Shown: positions 1-10,277, counted from the first letter of the stretch. The stretch is 64,000 bases of DNA from an uncultured bacterium (GCA_937928085.1 CALFVU010000014.1:1-64000); one strand, 5' to 3'. Notes: generated from the letters alone by a model not told the origin. Numbers and translations: made by a program.

Positions 1-216
1 CTTCGCTGTTGTACGATATAAATAAAACTTAATCTCTGTTTTCTTTACTGAAGCATTAAAAATTTAAAAATGATTTATAAATCAAATTTATCATCATTTC
101 TTTAAGATTCATTAAAATTCAAGTTACTCGTATAAATAAAATCTTATGATTACTTTTATTTAGATTGAAATTAAAGCTCTTAGTAAAAAATTATCAATAT
201 TTTTTCATAATGGATT

Positions 217-657
217 TTAATAAAATCTTATCCAAGGTCTAAACCAAGGCATTCCGATCAAAAGAAATAAAAAACTTATTAGTAAATAAATAGCAATTGT
301 ATAAAGTTGATTTGGATGATTATATTTTTTAATTTTTCTATTTATCCAATGCATCAAGAAAGTAAACATAAGCATAATAAGAGGATGTTCAATCATAAAA
401 AATCTGATATCTTTAGTTTTAAAAAGAATGCTTTTATCAAGAGAATAAACTCCCTTAAAATAAAATACAAAAAGAATTAAACCAATGATAAGTTGAATAT
501 CAACTATTATCATAAGTAAAAAGAAATTCTTATTAAATTTTTTTACAAAATTTTCTGAATTATGATTTTTTCTAAATATCATAAATAAAGTTAACACTAA
601 GAAATATATAATTCCAAAAAAAACCAACCACCGAAGATAGCTATGTAATAACAACAT
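217..657 (-). CDS. Small four-helix membrane protein of unknown function
   Basis: The 146-residue protein has about four hydrophobic segments (near residues 8-27, 43-67, 88-104 and 118-136). It carries a histidine in an LHSYLRWL motif at the N-terminus and an EHP motif near residue 89. This pattern matches small integral membrane proteins in Bacteroidetes and spirochaetes that are sometimes labelled cytochrome b-like. The two histidines could be haem ligands, but that is inference. It is divergent from gyrA and appears to be a single gene. I see no clear function and no strong ribosome binding site. Confidence 0.6.
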   Translation of the reverse strand: MLLLHSYLRWLVFFGIIYFLVLTLFMIFRKNHNSENFVKKFNKNFFLLMIIVDIQLIIGLILFVFYFKGVYSLDKSILFKTKDIRFFMIEHPLIMLMFTFLMHWINRKIKKYNHPNQLYTIAIYLLISFLFLLIGMPWFRPWIRFY

Positions 658-759
658 AATTTAAATTAAAACAATAACACTTAAATAGAAAAGTTTTTTA
701 ATTGTTTTTTTAATTAAAATTGATTTTTAAGTTTATACCTTTAAAAAAAATTGACCTTA

Positions 760-3255
760 ATGAATACAAAAAATCAAAACCAAATCAAAATTATTGATAT
801 TGCTGAATCTTTAAGAAAAGGAATTCGTGTAGTTCCTGTAGATTTAGATAATCAAATGAAATCCGCTTATTTAGACTATGCGATGAGCGTAATTGTAGGT
901 AGAGCTCTTCCAGATGTTAGAGATGGATTAAAACCTGTTCACAGGCGAATTTTATATGCTATGTATGAAAGAGCATGGAGGCATGATAAACCTTTTGTAA
1001 AATGTGCAAAAATTGTAGGAGAAGTAATTGGAAATTATCATCCCCATGGAGATATGGCGGTATACGACACATTAGTCCGATTAGCTCAAGATTTTGTAAT
1101 GAATGTACCTTTAATTGAGGGACAGGGTAATTTTGGTTCTATAGATGGAGATAATCCCGCTGCTTATCGATATACAGAAGCAAGATTAACTATTTCAGCA
1201 GAAGAACTTTTACGAGATATTGAAAAAAATACAGTAGATTTTGTTTCTAACTTTGATGATACTAGAGAAGAACCAACTGTTTTACCTGCTGGAATACCTA
1301 ATTTACTCATCAATGGATCAAATGGAATTGCTGTAGGTATGGCAACTAACATCCCTCCTCATAATCCTAAAGAGGTAATTGATGCTGTAAACGCTTTAAT
1401 TGATCAACCTAATTTATCCATAAAAGAATTAATGAAATATATTCCAGCACCCGATTTTCCTACAGGTGGAATTATTATTGGGGGAGATGGTTTAAAACAG
1501 GCTTATGAAACCGGTAAAGGATCTCTTAAATTAAGAGCAAAAATAGAAATCGAAGAAAATCCAAAAAATAAAAAAACCACTTTAGTAATTAAAGAAATTC
1601 CTTACCAAGTGAATAAAAAAAATATATTAGAAAAAATAGGAGAACTTGTTCAAAACAAAGTGATCGAAGGTATTTCTGATATAAAAGATCTATCTGATAG
1701 ACATGGAATACGTGTAGAAATAGAACTTAAAAAGGACATAAACCCACAAATTGTTTTAAATCAACTTTATAAAATGACTCAACTACAAGTAACTTATAGT
1801 ATTATTTTACTAGCTCTTGTGGATGGACAACCCAAAATCTTAAACTTAAAAGAAATTTTAACAGAATATATTTCTCATAGAAAACAAATTGTTGTTCGGC
1901 GAACTAAATTTGATTTAGAAGAAGCACAAAAAAGAGCTCATATCTTAGAAGGGTTAAAAATTGCTTTAGATTTTATTGACGAAGTAATACGAATGATTCG
2001 AAATTCAAAAACAATAGAAGAAGCACGAGAAAGATTAATCCAGAGATTTCAACTAACAGAGATTCAAGCAAATGCTATACTTGATATGAGGTTACAAAAA
2101 TTAACCTCATTAGAAAGTCAAAAGATCATAGAAGAACTAAAAGAACTAGAAGCAAAAATAGAAGATCTAAAAGATATTTTAAATAAAGAAAATCGACAAT
2201 ATGAAATTATAAAAACTGAATTAAACGAAGCTTTAAATAAACTTTCAAAAAAAGGACTAAAAAGAATTACAGAAATTGATCAAAGTAAAATTGACATAAC
2301 TACGTTCGAAATTACTGATTTAATACATGACGAAGATGTGATTATTACAATTTCGAATGATGGTTTTATCAAAAGAACAAATGTAGATACTTTTAAAAGA
2401 CAAAGAAGAGGAGGAAAAGGTATAAAAAGTTCATCTTTAAAAAAAGAGGATGCAATCAAACTTTTATGTCAAGCTTCTACCCACGATACATTATTATTGT
2501 TTTCAAACAAAGGAAAAGTTTTTGGACTAAAAGTACACGAAATACCAGAAGCCTCCAAAGATGCTAGAGGAAAGTCTCTTAAAACGTTTTTGAATCTTGC
2601 TCAAGAAGAATCTATTACGACTTTAACCGCCATAGATCAATTCGAAAAAAATAAAGCAATTGTTATGATTAGTAAAGATGGTATTCTAAAGAAATCAGAT
2701 TTAGAACTTTTCCAAAATACTAAAAAAAATGGAATTATTGCAATCAACTTAAGAAAAGAAGATGAATTAGTAAAAGTGACCATAGTCGATCCAAAAGAAG
2801 ATATTTTTATTGCCACGAAAAATGGACTAGCACTAAGAGCTAATTTAGGAAAAATGAGAAGTCAAGGAAGAAATGCTGCGGGGATTATTGGGATTCATTT
2901 AGAAAATGGAGATAAAGTGATCGGAATGGATGTAGTTTCGAAAGGAGATTATATTTTAGTTGTTTCCGAAAATGGTTATGGAAAACTTTTAGAAGAAAAA
3001 CTTTTTGCTGTAAAAGGAAGAGGAGGAAAAGGAATGCTTTATTTTAAAATCACAGAAAAAACTGGTAATCCAATAGCAATACAATCTACAAATAAACAAA
3101 GCGATGTATTTATTATTTTACAATCAGGTAATGTGATTCGCATTCCAGTAGAAGATATACCAACTCAGGGGAGAAATACCTCTGGAGTAAAACTAATTGA
3201 TGTAGAGGAAAATGATAAAGTCCAGGATATCGCTACTTTAATAAATGAATTTTAA
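760..3255 (+). CDS. gyrA: DNA gyrase subunit A
   Basis: This is the ATP-dependent topoisomerase II subunit that breaks and rejoins DNA to add negative supercoils, acting with GyrB in an A2B2 complex. The N-terminal breakage-reunion domain has the family hallmark SYLDYAMSV-like stretch and the RYTEARL motif, whose tyrosine (about residue 138) is the DNA-linking residue. The GyrA box QRRGGKG (about residues 548-554) and the C-terminal beta-pinwheel repeats identify gyrase rather than ParC. I chose ATG at 760 over the in-frame TTG at 751; no strong ribosome binding site decides it. The position equivalent to E. coli Ser83 is methionine (codon 1054-1056), while Asp87 is kept. It converges on the PIN/TRAM gene 10 bases away. 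gyrB is not in the window. Confidence 0.97.
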   Translation: MNTKNQNQIKIIDIAESLRKGIRVVPVDLDNQMKSAYLDYAMSVIVGRALPDVRDGLKPVHRRILYAMYERAWRHDKPFVKCAKIVGEVIGNYHPHGDMAVYDTLVRLAQDFVMNVPLIEGQGNFGSIDGDNPAAYRYTEARLTISAEELLRDIEKNTVDFVSNFDDTREEPTVLPAGIPNLLINGSNGIAVGMATNIPPHNPKEVIDAVNALIDQPNLSIKELMKYIPAPDFPTGGIIIGGDGLKQAYETGKGSLKLRAKIEIEENPKNKKTTLVIKEIPYQVNKKNILEKIGELVQNKVIEGISDIKDLSDRHGIRVEIELKKDINPQIVLNQLYKMTQLQVTYSIILLALVDGQPKILNLKEILTEYISHRKQIVVRRTKFDLEEAQKRAHILEGLKIALDFIDEVIRMIRNSKTIEEARERLIQRFQLTEIQANAILDMRLQKLTSLESQKIIEELKELEAKIEDLKDILNKENRQYEIIKTELNEALNKLSKKGLKRITEIDQSKIDITTFEITDLIHDEDVIITISNDGFIKRTNVDTFKRQRRGGKGIKSSSLKKEDAIKLLCQASTHDTLLLFSNKGKVFGLKVHEIPEASKDARGKSLKTFLNLAQEESITTLTAIDQFEKNKAIVMISKDGILKKSDLELFQNTKKNGIIAINLRKEDELVKVTIVDPKEDIFIATKNGLALRANLGKMRSQGRNAAGIIGIHLENGDKVIGMDVVSKGDYILVVSENGYGKLLEEKLFAVKGRGGKGMLYFKITEKTGNPIAIQSTNKQSDVFIILQSGNVIRIPVEDIPTQGRNTSGVKLIDVEENDKVQDIATLINEF

Positions 3256-3265
3256 TTTAAAAAAA

Positions 3266-4354
3266 TTATTTCTTTTTTTTATTAGGAAAAAAATCTCTTG
3301 CTTTTTTTACATTTTTAAAATTTTTATCCATACCATCTTGAGTTTGAGCAATTTCTTCTTCCTCTTCTTCAACTGGTTTTATGGCTTTAGTAAAAATCAT
3401 TTTTCCTGCTGCGGTTTGTATAATCGAGGTGACATTTACTTTTACTAATTTACCAATAAGCTCTTTTCCTTCTTCGATTACCACCATAGTACCATCATCC
3501 AGATAACCAATACCCTGGTTTTCGTCTTTTCCTTCTCTAACAATTTGAATTCTTAACTCTTCTCCGGGCAGAACAATAGGTCTTAAGGCTTCTGTTAAAG
3601 CGTTTAAATTTAAAACCTTAACACCCTGAACTTCTGCAACTTTTTCTAAATTAAAATCATTCGTAATTAACTTTGCATTCATATCTCTTGTTAGTTGGAT
3701 TAACTTTGAATCCGTATCGCGAATCTCTGGATAATCTACATAACTTATCTTTACTTGTATATTACTTAGTTGTTGTAGTTCATTTAGTAAATCCAGTCCC
3801 CTACGACCACGATTCCTTTTAATTGGATCTGCTGAATCGCTAATTAATTGAATTTCCCTTAAAACAAAATTTGGTATAATAAAAGGTCCTTCTATAAAAT
3901 TTGTCTTTGCTATTTTTAAAATTCTTCCATCGATGATTACAGAAGAATCTAAGATTTTTTCTGTTCCAAAATGAATTTCTTCTTTTTCTTGAGGTATAGT
4001 ATAACCCGCATAAATAGAACTGTAAAGATTACCAACAAAACCAGAAACTAAAGAAATAAGAATTGCAATAGGCAAAATCCAATTTTTTAAAAATAAAATC
4101 CAATTAAAAAAAGTATAGTAAATAATAAAAAAAGAAATTCCCAATACAACTCCTATACCAAAACCAATTGTAGTAAAAACAATCTTTTTTTTTGTTTCTT
4201 TGTTGGCTTTGGACTGAATCTGTAAAAATAAAAAGCTAATCACGAAAGCAATACTTCCACTAATCAAGGAAATCAATATATTTTCTTGAATATAATAAAC
4301 GAATCCAAAACTTATAGCAAAAATTCCGATCATAATAATTGATTTTAAAATCAT
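3266..4354 (-). CDS. Membrane-anchored PIN/TRAM domain protein (YacL-like)
   Basis: Four N-terminal membrane segments (residues about 5-45 and 60-115) are followed by a PIN nuclease-fold domain. The usual acidic residues are visible: an LDSS aspartate near residue 136, a glutamate in the LREIQ stretch, DTD, and the TNDFN aspartate. A TRAM-like RNA-binding domain and a charged tail rich in Glu and Lys follow. The family resembles YacL of Firmicutes, where a neighbouring carD and isoprenoid genes are common. Here carD lies 59 bases upstream in the same orientation, but ispD and ispF are absent. ATG at 4354 is preferred because a GAGGAG ribosome binding site sits five bases upstream; the GTG at 4360 lies inside that site. 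The RNA target is unknown. Confidence 0.85.
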   Translation of the reverse strand: MILKSIIMIGIFAISFGFVYYIQENILISLISGSIAFVISFLFLQIQSKANKETKKKIVFTTIGFGIGVVLGISFFIIYYTFFNWILFLKNWILPIAILISLVSGFVGNLYSSIYAGYTIPQEKEEIHFGTEKILDSSVIIDGRILKIAKTNFIEGPFIIPNFVLREIQLISDSADPIKRNRGRRGLDLLNELQQLSNIQVKISYVDYPEIRDTDSKLIQLTRDMNAKLITNDFNLEKVAEVQGVKVLNLNALTEALRPIVLPGEELRIQIVREGKDENQGIGYLDDGTMVVIEEGKELIGKLVKVNVTSIIQTAAGKMIFTKAIKPVEEEEEEIAQTQDGMDKNFKNVKKARDFFPNKKKK

Positions 4355-4412
4355 ATGCACTCCTCACGATAAATTTCTATTCCTAGTGGGTAGTATATCT
4401 CAGATGGATAGT

Positions 4413-5024
4413 TTATTTGGAAAGTAAATCCGATACTAAATTCTTAGCATCTTCTATACTAATTTCCTTGGCTATTGCAATTTCATTCGTTAAAAGAGAA
4501 TAAGAAGTCTCGTATAGCCTTCTTTCCATTAAAGAAAGTTCTTTATCTCTTGCTCTTTTAAAGAGATTTCTACAAACTCGAGCAACTTCGTATATCGATC
4601 CAGATTTGATTTTTGCTAAATTGTTTTGATATCGAACTTTCCAATCTTCTTCTAATTCATCTTCTTTCTCTTCTAGAATTTTTAGTATTTTTTTTATCTC
4701 ATTTTTAGAAACCACAGGCCTTATGTTTGTTTCTTCTAATTTATCAACTTGGACTTTAATCTTTAAGGCATTTATACTAAATTGAATTACATAATATAAT
4801 TTTTTTTGATTTCCAACTTTGATTTCTTCGATATCAACAATTTTACCTACTCCCTGTGCAGGATAAACAACATAGTCATTGATTTTAAAAATATTTTGTT
4901 TACTAATTGCTGAGGATGACTCTTTTTTTTTTGGTTTTGTAATTTTTGTTTTTGATTCTTTATTGGATTCTTTTTTAGTTTCTTTTTTAACTATTTTTTT
5001 TGTTTTTTTACTTTTTTTATCCAT
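4413..5024 (-). CDS. carD: CarD/CdnL family RNA polymerase-binding regulator
   Basis: This is probably a transcription factor that binds the RNA polymerase beta subunit and stabilises open complexes at housekeeping promoters. After a lysine-rich, disordered N-terminal extension of about 45 residues comes the RNAP-interaction Tudor-like domain (DYVVYPAQGVGKI, through INALKIKVQVDKLEETNIRPV). The helical C-terminal DNA-binding domain follows (WKVRYQNNLAKIKSG, ELSLMERRLYETSYSLL). These are characteristic CarD signatures. ATG at 5024 is taken as the start; a GTG at 5042 is also possible, and neither has a clear ribosome binding site. It is probably co-transcribed with the downstream PIN/TRAM gene. 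Confidence 0.9.
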   Translation of the reverse strand: MDKKSKKTKKIVKKETKKESNKESKTKITKPKKKESSSAISKQNIFKINDYVVYPAQGVGKIVDIEEIKVGNQKKLYYVIQFSINALKIKVQVDKLEETNIRPVVSKNEIKKILKILEEKEDELEEDWKVRYQNNLAKIKSGSIYEVARVCRNLFKRARDKELSLMERRLYETSYSLLTNEIAIAKEISIEDAKNLVSDLLSK

Positions 5025-5247
5025 CTGAGGTATGCTTTCCACTAAATTTTATCGTGTATATTTTGAAAATCGACATATTTTTGACAACTATTTTTTTTAA
5101 AAATCTCAAGAATCCTATGAATATGATAAAATCTCAAACCTTTTTTAAAAAAAATTTTTACAATAAATAAATCATTGATTAAATTTTTCAAAAATCGAAA
5201 CTCTAAAATTGCTTTTCTTTTTAAGGAGTTTCATTATTTTAATAAAA

Positions 5248-5766
5248 ATGATTCATCCACATACAAAAATAAAAGAACTTTTGGAAATTTCTCCCTTAAT
5301 AGAAAGTATATTGTTTCATAAGTATCAATTAGGATTTAAAACAAATTTTTATCTTACGGATACATTAGAAGAAGTATTTCAAAAAAATCAAATTTCTCAT
5401 TTATTAGAAAGTGCTATTCAAGAACTAAAAGAAATTTTAGAAATAGAAAAAAAAATACAAATTACTCCATATGAATTAAAAAAATTATTAGAAAAAGAAG
5501 AAGTAATTCTTTTAGATGTACGGGAAGAATTCGAAAGAGCTATAGCCAACATAAAAAATTCACTTCTTTTAACTAAAGAATTGGCTGAAGAGATCCTTTC
5601 TAAATGGGATAAAAACACAAAAATGATATTTTATTGTCATACTGGAGTTCGCTCCTTACATGCTGCTTTTTACTTCTATAAACAAGGTTTTTTTAATGTT
5701 AAAAATTTACTGGGAGGAATTGATCTTTGGGCAAGAGAAATTGATCAAAGTCTTGCTTTATACTAA
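5248..5766 (+). CDS. Rhodanese-domain protein with N-terminal DUF1858-like helical domain
   Basis: The N-terminal 60 residues (HPHTKIKELLEISPLIESILF) resemble the DUF1858/ScdA-type helical domain. A single rhodanese domain follows, with LLDVREEFE and the active-site loop CHTGVRS (cysteine near residue 129), then GGIDLW. Such proteins carry persulfide or otherwise transfer sulfur; the substrate is not known. The first ATG is at 5248, but the only good ribosome binding site (AAGGAG, 5223-5228) is 19 bases upstream. It would fit better with an ATT start at 5233 or 5236. The gene ends overlapping the 3' end of rsmI on the other strand. Confidence 0.85.
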   Translation: MIHPHTKIKELLEISPLIESILFHKYQLGFKTNFYLTDTLEEVFQKNQISHLLESAIQELKEILEIEKKIQITPYELKKLLEKEEVILLDVREEFERAIANIKNSLLLTKELAEEILSKWDKNTKMIFYCHTGVRSLHAAFYFYKQGFFNVKNLLGGIDLWAREIDQSLALY

Positions 5767-6443
5767 TTTTTTTTTATAATAATCACAGCAGGTTCTTTTC
5801 CAATATGTTGTAAAATTTTATAAATTTCCTTTATTTTTGTTTTGATAATTTTTTCTTTTTCTTTAGTTAGATTTAAATAGATTTCTATATATAAATCGGG
5901 TTTTAAAAATCTCTTACATTCCTCCAATAATTTTTTTGTTCTAAAAGGTGCTTCATAAAGTATAATGGGTATATTTTTCTTACTTAACTGTTTAAAAAAT
6001 TTAAATCTTTCTTTAGTTTCTCTTGGAGGAAATCCTGCAAAAAAGAAAGGTTCATTTATTCCGGAATACACTAATGCTGTAGTTAAGGATGAAACTCCCG
6101 GAATGACTTTAATCTGAAAAGAATGTGTTTTTAAGAAATTCAAAAGTTCACTTCCTGGATCCATAAAAACAGGCATCCCCGCATCAGAGACATAAGAAAT
6201 AATGTTCGAATTAATAAGAATTTCTTTAATATCTTTTAATTGTACTCTTTTTTCATCATAAAGAACAATTTTGTCTTTATTAAAACTGATATGATGATAT
6301 TTTAATAAGGTAGTAATCGAACGTATAGATTCCGCAAGGATAAAATCAGATTCCTTTAGTACTTTTAGTGCTCTTACAGTAATATCATCCCAATTACCAA
6401 TAGGTGTTCCAGCAAAATAAAAAATTTTTTGTTTTAATTCCAT
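5763..6443 (-). CDS. rsmI: 16S rRNA (cytidine-1402-2'-O)-methyltransferase RsmI
   Basis: This SAM-dependent enzyme of the tetrapyrrole-methylase fold 2'-O-methylates C1402 in the decoding centre of 16S rRNA. The sequence shows the RsmI hallmarks: GTPIGNWDDITVRALKVLKE at the N-terminus, an AESIR stretch, SDAGMP (usually SDAGTP), the VIPGVSSLTTAL substrate loop and the FFFAGFPPRE motif. At 227 residues it lacks the extra C-terminal domain of some longer homologues. ATG at 6443 overlaps the upstream stop codon as TGATG, which suggests translational coupling to the HAD gene. An in-frame TTG lies at 6446. Confidence 0.93.
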   Translation of the reverse strand: MELKQKIFYFAGTPIGNWDDITVRALKVLKESDFILAESIRSITTLLKYHHISFNKDKIVLYDEKRVQLKDIKEILINSNIISYVSDAGMPVFMDPGSELLNFLKTHSFQIKVIPGVSSLTTALVYSGINEPFFFAGFPPRETKERFKFFKQLSKKNIPIILYEAPFRTKKLLEECKRFLKPDLYIEIYLNLTKEKEKIIKTKIKEIYKILQHIGKEPAVIIIKKN

Positions 6444-7336
6444 CAAATTATATTTTGGATAAAAAATTTTTTTTCTTTTGCTATTTCTAATAACGATTGT
6501 TTATTAGAATGGTTAACAAAAATAGGAATTTTTGAATTTTCTAATAAATAAATGTCTGGATATGAATCTCCCACTGCTATATAGATTGGTTTATTAACAA
6601 AAGTTTTAAAAGCTAAATATTTTCCATAATTATATGTAAATGGTTCTTCTATCTCTGGTAATAAAATTTGATTTTTTACTTTTAGCTTCATTCCTATAAT
6701 ATGGCTCTCCGGCAAATACCAGTAATTTGCTAAAGCTTGTATTGCCACTTCTGGAGAAGCAGTTACAATATATACATTCCATCCAGATTTCAACAAAGTT
6801 TGAATCAAATCATAAAATATTTTGCGAATTCGAATTCCCTGCTGAACATAAATACCAGAAGGAAGCTGTATAACTTTCAATTCTTTCGTAAGAGCATCTT
6901 GAAAAGAAATTTTTGAATACTCTCTTAATTCTTCTATTGAAAATCCTGCATAAAAAATTTTTGTCCAACGATACGCTAATTCAAGATTTTTTTTCTCTAA
7001 AAATTCAAAAATTACTAAAAAATGATCTAATAATTCAATAGGATTTATTCTTATCGAATTTTTTAAAAATGAAAAATAAAAATTATAAATTTTTTGTTTT
7101 TCTGTAACTGGTATATCAATCCAATTTTCAGAACTCCAAAACCAATCTTTATCAATATGAATTTTTAGATTCAAAATCAAATAATACATTAAATTATAGC
7201 CTTGATCTCCTAAAATTAATGTGTTATCAAAATCAAATACCGCATTTCTTTCGTCTGATTTTATATTTTGATCTTCCAAAACTTGAAGCAATTGATTATA
7301 GATTTCTGTGCTCCAAAATTCATTAGAAAAACTCAT
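6443..7336 (-). CDS. HAD-superfamily phosphatase, phosphoserine phosphatase-like
   Basis: This is a 297-residue haloacid dehalogenase-family hydrolase. Motif I is FDFDNTL near residue 30, motif II is the TAS of YIVTASPE, a conserved lysine lies in between, and motif IV is GDSYPD. A long helical cap sits between motifs I and II. The fold and the TAS motif are those of the phosphoserine phosphatase/HAD-IB group; the true substrate cannot be read from the sequence. Its start overlaps the M23 peptidase stop (ATGA) and its end overlaps the rsmI start, so the three genes form one operon. Confidence 0.85.
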   Translation of the reverse strand: MSFSNEFWSTEIYNQLLQVLEDQNIKSDERNAVFDFDNTLILGDQGYNLMYYLILNLKIHIDKDWFWSSENWIDIPVTEKQKIYNFYFSFLKNSIRINPIELLDHFLVIFEFLEKKNLELAYRWTKIFYAGFSIEELREYSKISFQDALTKELKVIQLPSGIYVQQGIRIRKIFYDLIQTLLKSGWNVYIVTASPEVAIQALANYWYLPESHIIGMKLKVKNQILLPEIEEPFTYNYGKYLAFKTFVNKPIYIAVGDSYPDIYLLENSKIPIFVNHSNKQSLLEIAKEKKFFIQNII

Positions 7337-8124
7337 AAAAATGGCATTTGTTTAATTCGATCAGGAGTATTATTAAAAATTACAATTCCATCTTCTCCTT
7401 CTCTTAAAATTACGTCATTTCTAAAATAACCACTAGGAAAAAAATCTTCGGGATCAAAAGGAATATTTTGATACCGTACTTCGAAGTGCAAGTGTGGTCC
7501 GGTAGATATACCAGTTGTACCAGTTAATCCTATAATCTGCCCCATTTGTACTTCATCTTCAACAGAAATAAAAATTTCAGATAAATGTGCATATAAAGTT
7601 TCTTTACCATCAGGATGTTGGATCAAAATACTTAATCCATACCCACCGATCCATCCAACTTGTTTTACAGTCCCCATATCGGCTGAAACTACGATCGTAC
7701 CTACAGGTGCGGCAAAATCTATACCCGTGTGATCTCTATGAAATCTTCTTCCATAACGAGAAGTGAGCATTAAGTTTTCTAAAGGCCACAAAAGTTTATT
7801 GGGCTCAATTTCTAAAATTCTTCTTCCATACCCCTTTTTTAATAAATCATTTTTATATTTTTCTCCAAATGGTACAAAAATGTATTTTTTTGATTTTAAG
7901 TTATGATTATTAATTCTTAAAATTTCCTCCACTGTGGTTTCGTATTCAGTAGCGTAATAGTTTAAATTTTTTTTATCATACAAAACCCATTTACCTATTG
8001 TATTTTTATATGTTTGAATATATTGGTTATCTATAGATACTCGCAATCGTCCAGTATTCGAAATAAGACCAAAGTTTGTTAGTATTATTGAAATTGAAAT
8101 TATCAAATACTTAAAAAATTTCAT
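7333..8124 (-). CDS. Secreted M23 (LytM-type) peptidase with degenerate LysM region
   Basis: A signal peptide (residues 1-20) is followed by a LysM-like stretch (YYATEYETTVEEILRINN). The C-terminal M23 zinc metallopeptidase domain contains HTGIDF (first zinc His and Asp), YAHLSE and HLHFE. Active enzymes of this family cut peptidoglycan cross-links, and the conserved ligands suggest this one is active rather than a degenerate EnvC-like activator. In a spirochaete it would act in the periplasm during cell-wall growth or division. It is the first gene of the operon with the HAD phosphatase and rsmI. Confidence 0.9.
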   Translation of the reverse strand: MKFFKYLIISISIILTNFGLISNTGRLRVSIDNQYIQTYKNTIGKWVLYDKKNLNYYATEYETTVEEILRINNHNLKSKKYIFVPFGEKYKNDLLKKGYGRRILEIEPNKLLWPLENLMLTSRYGRRFHRDHTGIDFAAPVGTIVVSADMGTVKQVGWIGGYGLSILIQHPDGKETLYAHLSEIFISVEDEVQMGQIIGLTGTTGISTGPHLHFEVRYQNIPFDPEDFFPSGYFRNDVILREGEDGIVIFNNTPDRIKQMPFL

Positions 8125-8243
8125 ATTTTACATCCTAAAGTATTAGTAATTATCGTATAAAAAAACTTAAGTTTTACAAATTTATATTTTGTCAATCTAA
8201 AAAAAAATTGACATATTTTGTAAAAAAATTAGAGTATGAATTT

Positions 8244-9716
8244 ATGAAAAAAATATTTACGGGGATTTTGGTAAGTTTGGTAATTTTAATTGGTATAATA
8301 TTGATGAGGACATATAATTTAAAAGAGCCAGTTATCCAAAGATATGATCATATTTCTTTCCTTGAATCACAAAATTTTTTTAATCATGAAGAAAAGCTAA
8401 TTCAAAATCTTTCCAAAGCTATTCGTTTTCAAACAATATCGTATCAAGAAGTAGAAAAAAGAAACACAAAAGAATTCGAAAATTTTATTACATTTTTGCA
8501 AAATGCATTTCCATTAGTATTTCAAAATTTAAAAGTAATTAGAATCAACCAATATGCAATTTTAATTCAATGGACAGGTAAAGATACATCTAAAAAACCA
8601 GTGGTTCTGATGGGGCATTATGATGTGGTTCCTGCAGAAGAGTCTAAGTGGCAATACCCTCCTTTTCAGGGAAAGATTGTAAATAATTATTTATATGGTA
8701 GAGGTTCCTTAGACGACAAAATTACTGTAATAGGAATTTTGCAATCCGCAGAGTTCTTATTGAGTATGGGATTTCAACCTCAAAGAACCTTGTTTTTTTC
8801 TTTTGGACATGACGAAGAAATAGGTGGTATTGAAGGAGCAAAAGCAATTGTCGAATATTTAGAAAAAAATCAAATTTTTCCAGAATTTGTGTTAGATGAG
8901 GGAGGAGCGGTTACCATTGGAATTGTACCCCAAATTCAAAAGCCAGTTGCAACTATTGGCATTGCAGAAAAAGGATATGTAAGCTTAAAACTTATTGCCA
9001 GAGGGAAAGGAGGTCATTCTTCTACACCACCAGAAAATACAGCAATTGAAAAACTCGCAGAAGCTATATATATACTCTCAAAAAATCCTCTTCCTTATCG
9101 ATTCACTTTTGTTCAAGAAAAAATGTTTGAATTTATTGGACCCCATCTTCCATTTTTACAAAAAATGGCTTTTGCTAATCTATGGCTTTTTAAACCGATT
9201 GTGATTTCTATTCTTAAAAAATCAGATTCGGGTAGAGCTTCAATACATACAACTATGGTTCCAACAATCATAAAAGGGGGAATAAAAGAAAACATTATAC
9301 CCACAGAAGCAGAAGCAATCCTTAATTTTAGAATACTTCCAGGGGACTCCAAGGACACAATAAAAAAATATGTAATGGATCTAATAAAGGATCAAGATAT
9401 AGAAATTCAGGACTTACCTTTTGAATCTGAACCTACTCCCATTTCCGAAATTCAAGAGGAAGAAGGAATAGGTTTTCGAAAAATTTGTGAAACTTTAAAA
9501 ACTATAAATTCAGACTTCGTAGTCGCACCTTATCTTGTTTTAGGTGCAACTGATGCAAGATTTTTTACAAAAATTACAAAAAATACATATCGATTTTTGC
9601 CAGTTTATTTAACAGACGAAGATATGAAAACAATACATAACCATAACGAAAGAGTTTCCTTAGATTCTCTGAAACTTGCATTAAAGTTTTATACGATATT
9701 AATTTACAATTTATAA
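8244..9716 (+). CDS. M20-family zinc peptidase, carboxypeptidase S / PM20D1-like
   Basis: This is a membrane-anchored or secreted M20 metallopeptidase of about 490 residues, with an N-terminal hydrophobic segment (residues about 5-22). It shows the family's zinc-site motifs in order: GHYDVVPAEE, GRGSLDDK (bridging Asp), GHDEEIGG (catalytic Glu pair), LDEGG, and the distal histidine near the C-terminus. A lid/dimerisation domain interrupts the catalytic domain. Length and motif order match yeast CPS1 and animal PM20D1 more than ArgE or DapE, so the substrate may be N-acyl amino acids or peptides. ATG at 8244 is used. The in-frame TTG at 8208 is part of a TTGACA sequence that may be a promoter -35 box. 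Confidence 0.88.
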   Translation: MKKIFTGILVSLVILIGIILMRTYNLKEPVIQRYDHISFLESQNFFNHEEKLIQNLSKAIRFQTISYQEVEKRNTKEFENFITFLQNAFPLVFQNLKVIRINQYAILIQWTGKDTSKKPVVLMGHYDVVPAEESKWQYPPFQGKIVNNYLYGRGSLDDKITVIGILQSAEFLLSMGFQPQRTLFFSFGHDEEIGGIEGAKAIVEYLEKNQIFPEFVLDEGGAVTIGIVPQIQKPVATIGIAEKGYVSLKLIARGKGGHSSTPPENTAIEKLAEAIYILSKNPLPYRFTFVQEKMFEFIGPHLPFLQKMAFANLWLFKPIVISILKKSDSGRASIHTTMVPTIIKGGIKENIIPTEAEAILNFRILPGDSKDTIKKYVMDLIKDQDIEIQDLPFESEPTPISEIQEEEGIGFRKICETLKTINSDFVVAPYLVLGATDARFFTKITKNTYRFLPVYLTDEDMKTIHNHNERVSLDSLKLALKFYTILIYNL

Positions 9717-9915
9717 TTACAAATAACTATAGAAATCACAAAATGTATAATATTATAATGTTTTATTTGATTTTACATAAAAATAATCATAAATTGACTG
9801 AATTGATTAAAAAAAACTTGAAAGAAATTATGCAAAAAATAATTTATCAAACTGTAAACCTAAATTTTTATATTGTAATTTACGTTAATTATTTTTAGAT
9901 AGAAAGGAAGGTATT

Positions 9916-10254
9916 ATGGAAATATCCAGAAGACAAAATGGAGATGTGGTAATCCTTGACGTAAATGGAGAAATAGACCTTTATAATGCTCCAGAAATAA
10001 AAGATACAATCAATAAGTTAATTGAAGAGAAAAAATATAACGTAGTTATCAATTTAGATAAAGTTTCTTATATTGATTCCTCAGGTATTGGAGCGCTGAT
10101 TTCGAGCTTGTCTAATTTAAAAAAGTACCAAGGTGGACTAAAAATTTGTAATGTTTCTGGTTCTGTCAGAAAAGTATTTGAACTTACGAAGCTTACTTCT
10201 TTCTTTGAAATTTACGATTCAGAACAAGAAGCTATTTCTGCATTTAACAAATAA
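9916..10254 (+). CDS. STAS-domain anti-sigma factor antagonist
   Basis: The 112-residue protein is a single STAS domain of the SpoIIAA/RsbV type. The motif YIDSSGIGALIS carries the serine (about residue 56) that a partner kinase phosphorylates in this family. Unphosphorylated forms bind an anti-sigma kinase and release a sigma factor. A strong AGGAAGG ribosome binding site precedes the ATG. The likely partner phosphatase type is encoded far downstream (SpoIIE protein, 60769-62727), but a direct link is inference. No anti-sigma kinase or sigma factor gene is adjacent. The LysM lipoprotein follows after 23 bases. Confidence 0.92.
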   Translation: MEISRRQNGDVVILDVNGEIDLYNAPEIKDTINKLIEEKKYNVVINLDKVSYIDSSGIGALISSLSNLKKYQGGLKICNVSGSVRKVFELTKLTSFFEIYDSEQEAISAFNK

Positions 10255-10277
10255 TTTTTATTTTAAAGGAGAAAAAT

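Noticed and set aside
1164-1352. Minus-strand ORF inside gyrA
   Set aside because: Shadow frame of a strongly conserved gyrA region; no ribosome site and no plausible protein features.
3245-3448. 67-codon plus-strand ORF after gyrA
   Set aside because: It runs antisense to the PIN/TRAM gene 3' end; phenylalanine-rich low-complexity translation without signals.
4399-5029. 11-base inverted repeat flanking carD (ATCCATCTGAG and its complement)
   Set aside because: One copy is the start of the carD coding region; in A+T-rich DNA such a match over 600 bases is plausible by chance, and there are no target duplications or transposase.
8208-8243. TTGACA upstream of the M20 peptidase suggesting a promoter with a leaderless mRNA
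   Set aside because: No -10 box at proper spacing; best candidates are 16-18 bases away but weak (TAGAGT, GAGTAT).
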